Shown: one piece after another, positions 1-5,879 of the stretch
How the letters are laid out: the number at the start of each line of letters is the position of its first letter
Position numbering within the stretch: position 1 is the first letter of the stretch
From: JACCTH01 sp050741915
GTDB taxonomy: Bacteria > Actinomycetota > Acidimicrobiia > Spongiisociales > ZC4RG35
Direction: 5' to 3'
DNA: 7,668 nt
Assembly (NCBI GenBank): GCA_050741915.1
Contig: JBOGEX010000021.1
Location: 1-7,668, forward strand
Program-made: the position numbers and the translations under genes
Notes under the pieces: model-generated
Seen by the model: the letters and a program-made list of their open reading frames with translations, nothing else
Told to the model about the DNA's origin: nothing
Database searches by the model: none

Positions 1-37
1 CTGGCCTCCTCGCTCGATGAAACGAAGAGAGCCAAAC

Positions 38-127
38 CGGAACGATGTCCTGCGACCTAATCACCTCCACAGGCGGAACGAAGTCCTGCTGTTCACGACG
101 GAACGATGTCCTGCTAGCCGTCACCTA
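38..127. repeat. Three spaced direct repeats, probable IS481-like element end
   Basis: The motif CGGAACGATGTCCTGC occurs at 38-53 and 99-114, and with one change (CGGAACGAAGTCCTGC) at 74-89. Each copy is followed after 3 to 7 bases by TCAC, extended to TCACCT in the first and third copies. The copies start 36 and 25 bp apart, so this is not a CRISPR array. From memory, multi-copy GGAACGATGTCCTGA-like sites of this form occur at the ends of actinobacterial IS481-family elements, where they would be transposase-binding sites. That family link is inference. The third copy runs up to the stop codon of the lipoprotein gene, so the element, if real, extends to the left beyond the window. No transposase is visible here. 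Confidence 0.55.
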
Positions 128-2488
128 ACTTGGCCTGAGTGGCAATCTGGCGCCGCCGGGAACGGTCGCGCAGAGAGCGTCCCCACACGGAGTCGTCGCG
201 ATGGTTTCGAGCGAGGCGCCGAAAAGCAGGACGGGGGTTGTGTACGGAGGAATACCGGTCACGACGGCTTGGCTGGCATCGATCAAGACACTTGGGTAAC
301 CGCTATAGAGGGTAACTCCGTTGACCTCGCGGTACGCGAGGGCGGCGAGCGTCGGCGCCATACCCGCACCGTATACCTGCTGGCCGATTGCACCCCAGGT
401 CCCCCAACTGTCGCGCATATCTTCCAAGGGGATGTAGAGATCCACGCGGTTTTCTGCCACGGTCGAATAGGCAGCTGGGCTCTCGGTTGCCATGCCGTCC
501 GGAGCGACAGGTGGCAACGTATAAGCGAGGGTCGCGAGGCTGTACTTGAGAAACTCGGCAACAAGTTTCTCCACGGAGGGGTCAACCGCTCCGTGCGTAA
601 GCCGGAGGTACTCGTCGAGATAAATCCACGCCTCATACTGCTCCTTCGGCGTGATAACCCCTGACCGCTGAGTTGGGTTGAGTCCCCAGAACGTCGTGGC
701 CGCTGCCGCAGGCCCATAGTCCACTTCCCAGACCCACGCGAGCCGCACCAGGTTGGCGATAGGGCCGTACGAGAGAGTCAGATAGTGGGGGTCCCCCGTC
801 ATCTGCCACAGGCGAGCGCATGCGGCGGCCGCCTGCGCAGTGATGTGTGTCTCGTATGCGAGGAGGAAACCGCTGCCGGCCAGCGCTTCCACGGCAGATT
901 TGGCTTCTTCAACGTAGCGCTCCTCGCCTGTCAGGTCATACAGCAGGAGCATGTAGTAGGCGTAACCGCCTGACGCATCCGGCTCGCGCTCGCTTCCCTG
1001 CCACGCGGCATCCGGGTTATCAGGGTCTGGAAAGTTGTAGAAACGGTGAAAGCGATAATCAGCCGTATGGGCGTACTCGATCCAGGCATCCGCGCTGCGA
1101 AGCGCTAGGTCTGCGGCAACCTCGCTGCCAAGCAAGCCCCACTCAGCCAGCTTGAGCACGTGGCCCAACTCATACCACGTGTCGCCACGCCCCTGGTTGC
1201 CGGTAACGGCCAAAGGACCGCTGTTCTGGACTAGGCCAAATCGTGGGTTGTAAAAGTCCTCCAGAGTTGCTTCGGCAGCCAGTGCAATCCTGGTCGCCTG
1301 TTCATCTCCATAGCGCGCCGCGTAACGGGCCGCGCCAAGCCCAACGTCGAGCTGTGTGATCGCCTCGGCGCTCTGGCGCGTATCGGAAACATAAGCGCGC
1401 CAGTAACGCTTCCCATTCAACTCGACCCAGGTCGCCGGATCGTCAAGGTCTGCGAGTGTCTCGGTTGCTAGAGCTTGCCAGTCGGGTAGTGAGATCTCGG
1501 GCTTGGCGATCAGGTCGTAGATATCACTTACCTGTTGGAGATAGTTGTTAAACATCGCACCTTCGTCTGGTGCACGACCTGGCGTCAGGTATAGGTAGGC
1601 GTCGAAGAGAATTAGCGACTCGCCAATCGGGAGCTTCCTCAGGTCGCTGCTTGAGAGAGTGTGACCAAAGGAGCGACCACGGGGGCCTGCCGTTCCCGCC
1701 GGGCCATAGCGGGTGACCTCAATGAAGGGGTTGATTCTCGTCAGATCGAACCAGTAGAGCAATGTCGCGTCCAGAGTCTCGGAGTAGCCATAGAACATCG
1801 GGGCGGCAAACGAAGCGCGCTCGGCGAAAACCTCCATATTCGCGGGTGCTTCCTCACCCGTGGTCGAGTTCACGAATTGCCATTCGAGCTCAACTGAGCC
1901 GGATGAGAACTGGGCGTGCGGCTCTATCACAACCTGGTAGTGGAGCAACCCGGCGTTGTAGGGGTAGGTCTCAAGTAGCAGGTCGTAACTGACCCATTCG
2001 TTCCGACCGCTCAACCTGACGCCGCCCTCACCTCCGCCCGTTGTCGGGCTCACATCGTCGACCGTTCGCAGCAGGTTCAGCTCCCTTCCCAAGGGGCGCA
2101 GGGCAATGGCTGTCTCTGACCCGGCGTGGCGCACCACGAGGGCATCTGAAAATATCCCATCCCCATAGACGGCTTGGAAGTCACCCATGTGAATTGTCGA
2201 CTGCCCGTCCTCGAACACTTCAATTGGGGGAATGGGTTCTGCTGCCCGAGGCAGAACGGGTGAATCGAATGCGAGATATGGCTGCGGAGATGGGACAACT
2301 TCGTTTGTGGCGCGACTAGCTTCCGTGGGCGCTGTCGACGCGGGTTCCGATGCGGAAGGTACGGTCGTTCGCTCGATCGAAGACAGCGGCGGCTCTTCCT
2401 GCTGCGTGCAAGCCGCCAGGCATGTGAGAAGCCCGGCCAGCAGGACGAGGGCGAGGTGACTGGGCCATGATGTCCTGATGGTCAGCAT
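125..2488 (-). CDS. Large secreted lipoprotein, probable beta-domain plus alpha/alpha-toroid architecture
   Basis: This 787-residue protein starts with a type II signal peptide: a hydrophobic stretch at residues 11-26 and lipobox LAAC with Cys27 as the lipidated residue, so it should be anchored on the outer face of the cytoplasmic membrane. Residues 28-70 form a Ser/Thr/Pro/Glu-rich linker. Residues about 90-330 look beta-rich. Residues about 335-720 contain repeated amphipathic helices, including an AYYMLLLYDLTGEERYVEEA segment near 510-529 that resembles helices of (alpha/alpha)6-barrel enzymes such as glycosidases, heparinases and the glucuronyl C5-epimerase C-terminal domain. I cannot assign a catalytic activity, and a carbohydrate-related role is only a structural guess. 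Two cysteines near the C-terminus (768 and 773) could form a disulfide. The ATG at 2486-2488 is chosen because it gives the complete signal peptide; a weak GAGGGA lies just upstream. The last codons touch the repeat array at 38-127, so the natural C-terminus may have been cut by an insertion. The gene is divergent from the ArsR operon. Confidence 0.85.
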   Translation of the reverse strand: MLTIRTSWPSHLALVLLAGLLTCLAACTQQEEPPLSSIERTTVPSASEPASTAPTEASRATNEVVPSPQPYLAFDSPVLPRAAEPIPPIEVFEDGQSTIHMGDFQAVYGDGIFSDALVVRHAGSETAIALRPLGRELNLLRTVDDVSPTTGGGEGGVRLSGRNEWVSYDLLLETYPYNAGLLHYQVVIEPHAQFSSGSVELEWQFVNSTTGEEAPANMEVFAERASFAAPMFYGYSETLDATLLYWFDLTRINPFIEVTRYGPAGTAGPRGRSFGHTLSSSDLRKLPIGESLILFDAYLYLTPGRAPDEGAMFNNYLQQVSDIYDLIAKPEISLPDWQALATETLADLDDPATWVELNGKRYWRAYVSDTRQSAEAITQLDVGLGAARYAARYGDEQATRIALAAEATLEDFYNPRFGLVQNSGPLAVTGNQGRGDTWYELGHVLKLAEWGLLGSEVAADLALRSADAWIEYAHTADYRFHRFYNFPDPDNPDAAWQGSEREPDASGGYAYYMLLLYDLTGEERYVEEAKSAVEALAGSGFLLAYETHITAQAAAACARLWQMTGDPHYLTLSYGPIANLVRLAWVWEVDYGPAAAATTFWGLNPTQRSGVITPKEQYEAWIYLDEYLRLTHGAVDPSVEKLVAEFLKYSLATLAYTLPPVAPDGMATESPAAYSTVAENRVDLYIPLEDMRDSWGTWGAIGQQVYGAGMAPTLAALAYREVNGVTLYSGYPSVLIDASQAVVTGIPPYTTPVLLFGASLETIATTPCGDALCATVPGGARLPLRPS

Positions 2489-2649
2489 GGTCCCTCATTC
2501 CGCCCATCCGGGAGACTCCTCATGAGGGCCAGCAAAACTGGTGTTTGATTCCCCAGGCCAAGTGCCCGGAGAACCTCACATCGCCAGGAGGGGACTGCCT
2601 GCATAGGACACCAGTATGAGCGATGGCAAGCCGTACCCCTGGCCGACAG
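2489..2649. other. Intergenic region between divergent lipoprotein gene and ArsR operon
   Basis: About 160 bp without a supportable gene. A weak minus-strand promoter for the lipoprotein can be drawn: TTGCCA (plus-strand 2624-2629) and TATGCA (plus-strand 2600-2605), separated by 18 bp. Neither box is strong. A 10-bp palindrome CCTCATGAGG lies at 2518-2527, about 30 bp upstream of the lipoprotein start; its role is unknown. Confidence 0.35.
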
Positions 2650-2678
2650 TTGACAAATCCTTGATACAACCGTATGGT
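2650..2678 (+). promoter_or_regulatory. Sigma70-type promoter of the ArsR operon, leaderless start
   Basis: A perfect -35 TTGACA lies at 2650-2655 and a -10-like TATGGT at 2673-2678, with an ideal 17-bp spacer. Transcription would begin about 7 bases after the -10 box, at 2685-2686. That coincides with the ATG at 2686, so the first mRNA base would be at or next to the start codon. No Shine-Dalgarno sequence precedes the ATG, which agrees with leaderless translation, a common mode in actinobacteria. Confidence 0.7.
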
Positions 2679-2686
2679 TGTATCAA
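2661..2686. promoter_or_regulatory. Perfect 11-bp inverted repeat, probable ArsR-family operator
   Basis: TTGATACAACC (2661-2671) and GGTTGTATCAA (2676-2686) are exact reverse complements separated by the 4 bases GTAT. The site covers the 3' half of the spacer, the whole -10 box and the expected transcription start, and its last base is the A of the ArsR start codon. A dimeric winged-helix repressor bound here would block RNA polymerase, so autorepression by the adjacent ArsR protein is the simplest reading. The link to that protein is inferred from position and symmetry. Confidence 0.8.
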
Positions 2687-3024
2687 TGCAGACCATCACC
2701 TGGGACTTCGATCGGATGTTCGGGGCGTTAGCCGACGCCACGAGGCGGGACATCGTCCGCCGGGCAATCGATGCCGAAGAGGGTGTCGCCGAACTCGCCA
2801 GTCACTACCAAATGAGCTTCGCGGCGGTGCAAAAGCACATCGCCATTCTGGAGCGAGCCGGGCTGGTGACCAAGGAGCGAGTGGGACGACGCAAGGTGGT
2901 CCGCACCGACCTCGAGAGGTTGCGCTTGGCGCGCCGCCTGCTCGACCAGTACGAGGAGCTCTGGCGTGGTCGGGTCGCTCGCATGACCGAGCTCGTCGAA
3001 GACAAGAAGGAGGAAGAACGATGA
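2686..3024 (+). CDS. ArsR-family winged-helix transcriptional regulator
   Basis: A 112-residue protein with the typical ArsR/SmtB size and layout. An N-terminal helix has the family signature FGALADATRRDIV (residues 12-24). A helix-turn-helix follows at about 33-60, with recognition helix SFAAVQKHIAILERAGLV, then a basic wing around 62-75 and a charged C-terminal dimerisation helix. There is no cysteine, so a thiolate metal site of the ArsR/CadC kind is absent; the protein belongs with the non-metal-sensing members usually found beside AHSA1/SRPBCC genes. The ATG at 2686 is preferred over an in-frame ATG at 2674, because 2674 lies inside the -10 box and would be upstream of the transcription start. 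The stop overlaps the next gene's start (ATGA at 3021-3024), giving translational coupling. It probably represses its own operon; the inducer is unknown. Confidence 0.9.
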   Translation: MQTITWDFDRMFGALADATRRDIVRRAIDAEEGVAELASHYQMSFAAVQKHIAILERAGLVTKERVGRRKVVRTDLERLRLARRLLDQYEELWRGRVARMTELVEDKKEEER

Positions 3025-3521
3025 CTGTTACCGCGGTCCGGAAGGACCCCGATGCTCTGACGATGACCCTCGAAGCGGAATTCGCGGCCTCGCCCGATCG
3101 GGTCTGGCAGCTCTGGGCCGATCCTCGCCAGCTCGAACGTTGGTGGGGTCCCCCGACCTACCCCGCCACTTTCACCCGCCACGACCTCTCTCCGGGGAGC
3201 CGGGTCGAATACCACATGACCGGCCCGGAGGGTGATCAGCCCCGAGGCTATTGGGATGTCCTCAAGGTCGAGGCTCCCCATCGCCTCGTCTTTCGCGATG
3301 GCTTCGCCAATGAGGACGGCAGCCCCAACGACGACTTGCCGAGGAACGAGGGGCGGGTGACGATCTCCGATCTCGGAGGAGGACGCACCCAGATGTCGAT
3401 CGAGAGCCAATTCCCTAGTGCCGAGGCAATGGAACAGGTCCTTGCCATGGGCATGGAGGAAGGGCTCACCCAGGCGGTGGGTCAGATCGATGCGATTTTG
3501 GCCGAGGATCCCGAGCGATAG
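3021..3521 (+). CDS. SRPBCC/AHSA1 (Hsp90 ATPase activator homolog-like) family protein
   Basis: A 166-residue protein with the hallmarks of the bacterial AHSA1 branch of the START-like SRPBCC superfamily. An opening strand (LTMTLEAEFAASPDRVWQLW, residues 13-32) leads to the RWWGPP motif near 40-45. Further strands follow around GSRVEYHMTGP and RLVFRDGF, then the long C-terminal helix EAMEQVLAMGMEEGLTQAVG that closes the hydrophobic pocket. Such proteins bind small hydrophobic ligands; despite the family name, a chaperone role is not expected for single-domain bacterial members. The start ATG at 3021 overlaps the ArsR stop and has a strong GGAGGA seven bases upstream, inside the ArsR coding sequence. 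Its place between an ArsR repressor and a hydrolase fits a ligand-binding or detoxification role in the cytoplasm. No ligand can be named. Confidence 0.9.
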   Translation: MTVTAVRKDPDALTMTLEAEFAASPDRVWQLWADPRQLERWWGPPTYPATFTRHDLSPGSRVEYHMTGPEGDQPRGYWDVLKVEAPHRLVFRDGFANEDGSPNDDLPRNEGRVTISDLGGGRTQMSIESQFPSAEAMEQVLAMGMEEGLTQAVGQIDAILAEDPER

Positions 3522-3530
3522 GAGATGACG

Positions 3531-4403
3531 ATGAAAACCACGGCTACTACCAGCCATACCCTTAAGGTTCCTGGCGCCACCCTCACCTACGACGTCCGTC
3601 CAAACGAGGAAAGTGCGGAACCGGTTCTCCTCATGATTGGCCACCCGATGGGTGCTGCCGGCTTCAATACCTTGGCCGGTCATTTCCCAGACCCGACCAT
3701 CGTGACCTATGACCCTCGTGGCGTCGAGCGAAGCGAGAAGGACGATCCCACCACGCCCACGTCGCCAGACGTTCACGCAGATGATCTCCTCCGGCTAATT
3801 GGGGCGATCGGCGGGGGTCCGGTCGATCTTTTCGCCTCGAGCGGCGGAGCCATCAATGCCCTCGCCCTCGTCGCTCGTCACCCAGAACAGGTGCGCACCG
3901 CCATTGCCCACGAGCCACCATTGGTCTCTCTCCTCCCCGATCGCGAACGAGCCGAGGCCCTGGTGCGAGCTATCCACGACACCTATCAGAGCCGCGGCTG
4001 GGGGGCCGGCATGGCGCACTTCATCGTCGCCGTTAGCCATCGCGGCCCCGTCACCGAAGAGGTCGTGGCCCAGCCTGCTCCCGATCCGGCCATGTTCCAG
4101 CTGCCCACCGAAGACGATGGCAGTCGAACCGATGCCATGCTCAGCCAGACCCTGATCAACATGACCCACTACCAACCCGATTTCGACGCGCTCGGGGCCG
4201 CGTCCACCCGCATCGTCATCGCAGCCGGCGAGGGTTCCGATGGGGAGATGGCTCACCGCGGGGCGATCGCGACGGCGGAGCGGCTCGGACAGGAGGTGAC
4301 GACCTTCCCGAGCGATCACGGTGGCTTCCTCGGGGGCGAGTACGGCCAAACCGGCGACCCCGATGCCTTCGCCGCCACACTGCGCCGGATCTTGGAGCGT
4401 TAG
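3531..4403 (+). CDS. Alpha/beta-fold hydrolase with variant A-x-S-x-G nucleophile elbow
   Basis: A 290-residue alpha/beta hydrolase. Numbered from 3531, the oxyanion-loop motif GHPMG is at 37-41, the strand YDPRG at 60-64, and the nucleophile elbow FASSGG at 101-106, with Ser104 as the expected nucleophile. An acidic segment GEGSD (233-237) can supply the acid, and His263 in SDHGGF is the expected catalytic histidine. The elbow has Ala instead of the usual Gly at the first position (A-S-S-G-G), a tolerated small residue. The substrate is unknown. I chose the ATG at 3531 because GGAG at 3521-3524 lies six bases before it; the in-frame ATG at 3525 would leave no spacing. It follows the SRPBCC stop by 9 bp and is the last intact gene of the ArsR operon. 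Confidence 0.88.
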   Translation: MKTTATTSHTLKVPGATLTYDVRPNEESAEPVLLMIGHPMGAAGFNTLAGHFPDPTIVTYDPRGVERSEKDDPTTPTSPDVHADDLLRLIGAIGGGPVDLFASSGGAINALALVARHPEQVRTAIAHEPPLVSLLPDRERAEALVRAIHDTYQSRGWGAGMAHFIVAVSHRGPVTEEVVAQPAPDPAMFQLPTEDDGSRTDAMLSQTLINMTHYQPDFDALGAASTRIVIAAGEGSDGEMAHRGAIATAERLGQEVTTFPSDHGGFLGGEYGQTGDPDAFAATLRRILER

Positions 4404-4410
4404 ATCGAGC

Positions 4411-4717
4411 TGGCGGAAAGGCACTGTGGTCTTGCTCTCGGGGGAAGCTGGCCACGGCAAGCCGTCGGTCATCGACACCTTGCTGGCCCAACTCGATCAC
4501 AAGTATCGGGTGATGGTGGATTCCTGTGAACCGATGGGAATCCCATCGGGGTTTGCCCGTTGTTCGCGCTTTTTGAGAATTTGCCCGACGATCTTCGGCG
4601 CGACATTCGATCGGGGTCTGGGCGGCCCGCGGTTATGCGAGCATGCTCGACCTGATCAAGAAGGAACGAGTGGTCATGGTCTTCGAAGACATCCACTGGA
4701 CGGACGAAGCCTCCAGC
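4411..4717 (+). pseudogene. Frameshifted remnant of a LuxR-type STAND/AAA ATPase regulator
   Basis: Fragments of the N-terminal ATPase module of a large LuxR-family regulator are spread over three reading frames. The first (VVLLSGEAGHGKPSV) carries a Walker A-like motif at 4441-4464, in which the essential Ser/Thr after GK is Pro. The second frame (4557-4616) encodes PLFALFENLPDDLRRDIRSG, which matches the stretch normally following Walker A. The third frame (from 4643) encodes MLDLIKKERVVMVFEDIHW with Walker B at 4670-4699 and the family EDxHWxDEA signature. The distance between Walker A and B is within the usual range or slightly short. Everything after DEASS is lost, including the rest of the ATPase domain, the repeat region and the HTH. 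There is no plausible start. The remnant begins within about 20 bp of the hydrolase stop. At least two frameshifts and a 3' deletion make this a dead gene. Confidence 0.75.
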
Positions 4718-4988
4718 GCGGCGAAGAACGGGTCGAGTGGATGCAGCCTTCCTTATGGCAGGTCGTTGTCCGGGTCGCCGTCGCTGTCGCCGAAGTGGAA
4801 TAGTCGTTTGCCTATCTGTCGAGCGAGTTCGGCCTGATCGCGTCATTCTCAGGCTCATCTCGAAAAGAGCGTGATCAAAGGTCTCCAGGTACCCGGTGCT
4901 TTGACGGCAAATGATGACCGGATGTACTTTGTAGGTCTTTCGCCCGGCAACGGCTCGGGAATCACGACCGCATTGACGCTTCAATCGT
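4718..4988. other. Gene-free stretch upstream of the toxin-antitoxin pair
   Basis: About 270 bp with no convincing gene. A short minus-strand open frame (4753-4842) ends in RLFHFGDSDGDPDNDLP, which looks protein-like but has no start and may be another remnant. A plus-strand frame from GTG 4871 reads into the antitoxin start and is probably spurious. A -35-like TTGACG at 4973-4978 precedes the TA operator. Confidence 0.4.
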
Positions 4989-5007
4989 ATGTACAATGTA
5001 CGTACAT
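4989..5007. promoter_or_regulatory. GTAC-rich palindromic site, probable TA operator with -10-like box
   Basis: ATGTACGTACAT (4996-5007) is a perfect 12-bp palindrome, overlapped by GTACAATGTAC (4991-5001), a second palindrome with an odd centre. GTAC occurs three times in 15 bases. A -10-like TACAAT (4992-4997) lies inside. The upstream TTGACG (4973-4978) is only 13 bp from it, so the exact promoter is uncertain. Ribbon-helix-helix antitoxins bind short palindromes of this kind next to their own promoter, so autorepression by the DUF1778 protein is likely. Confidence 0.6.
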
Positions 5008-5025
5008 CAACCGGTGGAGCAAGCT

Positions 5026-5304
5026 ATGACAACAAAGCAGCGAGACCGCAGATGGGCATTCCGCGTCAAGACGCGAAGTGACACGCTCGTCCGTGAAGCC
5101 GCAACGCTGACAGGTGTCTCGATGACCACGTTTGTCGAAGAGAGCGCCGTCGCCCGAGCCGAATCGGTCCTCGCCGAACACCAGCCGGTTACTCTCAGCC
5201 CTGACCAGCTTTCCCGCTTCGTCGATGCCCTGGACGAGGCTCCGGTAGCCGTCCCTGAACTCGTCGATCTCTTCTCGCACCCGAGTCGCATTCCAAAGGC
5301 TTGA
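5026..5304 (+). CDS. DUF1778 ribbon-helix-helix antitoxin (TacA-like)
   Basis: A 92-residue protein of the DUF1778 family. Residues about 8-50 form a ribbon-helix-helix DNA-binding domain: the strand RRWAFRVKT, then helices SDTLVREAATLTG and SMTTFVEESAVARAESVL. The C-terminal part (LSPDQLSRFVDALDEAP, 57-73, then PELVDLFSHPS) is the usual toxin-wrapping segment. The ATG at 5026 is chosen because GGTGGAG at 5013-5019 is six bases upstream; an in-frame ATG at 4996 falls within the palindromic operator. The stop overlaps the TTG start of the toxin gene, as is typical of these operons. By family knowledge it neutralises the GNAT toxin and represses the operon with it. Confidence 0.9.
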   Translation: MTTKQRDRRWAFRVKTRSDTLVREAATLTGVSMTTFVEESAVARAESVLAEHQPVTLSPDQLSRFVDALDEAPVAVPELVDLFSHPSRIPKA

Positions 5305-5816
5305 GTGATCTTCGGCCGGTTCGGAGGGTCGAAGCCAACGACCAACTTGACGACTTCGACTGTGGTGTCGCAGCCCTCAACGAGTGGCTGAGACAGTTTG
5401 CCCTGTCAGACCAGCGTGCCGGAGCCTCTGTGACGTACGTCCTCGGGCGGGGGTCGCGGGTTGTTGGCTTCTACACGCTGGCCCCGCACGCCATCGAGCC
5501 GAGCCAGGCGGCTCCCAGGCTCGGAGCAGGGCTTCCTCGCCAGAGGCCGATTCCCGTCATCCTCGTGGCCCGCATGGGACTCGACCGATCAGAACAAGGC
5601 AGCGGCCTCGGCGCCGATCTGCTGAGGGACGCACTCGCAAGGTGCGCGGCCGCGGCCGATGAGATCGGTGGGCGAGCCGTGTTAGTTCATGCCAAGGACG
5701 ACGCTGCGGTGAGCTTCTATCAGCAGAATGGGTTCCAGCCCTTGCAGGAAAATCTTCAGCACCTCTACCTGCTGATGAAGGACCTTCGAGCCTCCATTCG
5801 ACGCAGTCTCGAATAG
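5301..5816 (+). CDS. GNAT-family acetyltransferase toxin (TacT-like)
   Basis: A 171-residue GNAT protein of the type paired with DUF1778 antitoxins. By family knowledge such toxins acetylate the amino group of aminoacyl-tRNAs and stop translation. Visible features are the N-terminal DFDCGVAALNEWL signature (residues 18-30), a strand VVGFYTLAPHAIE (54-66), the acetyl-CoA-binding motif RSEQGSGLGADLL (96-108, with QGSGLG), and AVSFYQQNGFQPL (136-148), in which Tyr140 matches the conserved catalytic tyrosine. It appears complete and intact. The start is a TTG at 5301 that overlaps the antitoxin stop by four bases (TTGA). A rare start codon coupled to the antitoxin would keep toxin output low. The gene runs convergently into the propeller fragment. 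Which tRNA it targets cannot be told from sequence. Confidence 0.9.
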   Translation: MSDLRPVRRVEANDQLDDFDCGVAALNEWLRQFALSDQRAGASVTYVLGRGSRVVGFYTLAPHAIEPSQAAPRLGAGLPRQRPIPVILVARMGLDRSEQGSGLGADLLRDALARCAAAADEIGGRAVLVHAKDDAAVSFYQQNGFQPLQENLQHLYLLMKDLRASIRRSLE

Positions 5817-5879
5817 CTCCCCTGCGTCGTGCCAAGGGTGGCGGCCAGCTTCGGCCAGAGGGCGTTCGCAAGGTGGTCG

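Noticed and set aside
38..114. CRISPR array
   Set aside because: Only three 16-bp copies, with unequal short gaps and conserved bases inside the gaps; no cas genes.
2616..3020. Upstream extension of the SRPBCC reading frame to an ATG at 2616
   Set aside because: It lies opposite in phase to the well-supported ArsR gene, has no family-like sequence, and would start before the promoter.
2805..3776. Long minus-strand open frame of about 320 codons
   Set aside because: It is antisense to three genes with clear family matches and reflects GC-rich codon bias.
4753..4842. Minus-strand frame ending RLFHFGDSDGDPDNDLP
   Set aside because: Protein-like composition but only about 30 codons and no start, with a stop just upstream; too short to call.
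4871..5029. Plus-strand frame from GTG 4871, translation beginning VIKGLQVPGALTANDD
   Set aside because: It runs through the TA operator into the antitoxin start, has no ribosome-binding site and no recognisable family; it may be a remnant at most.
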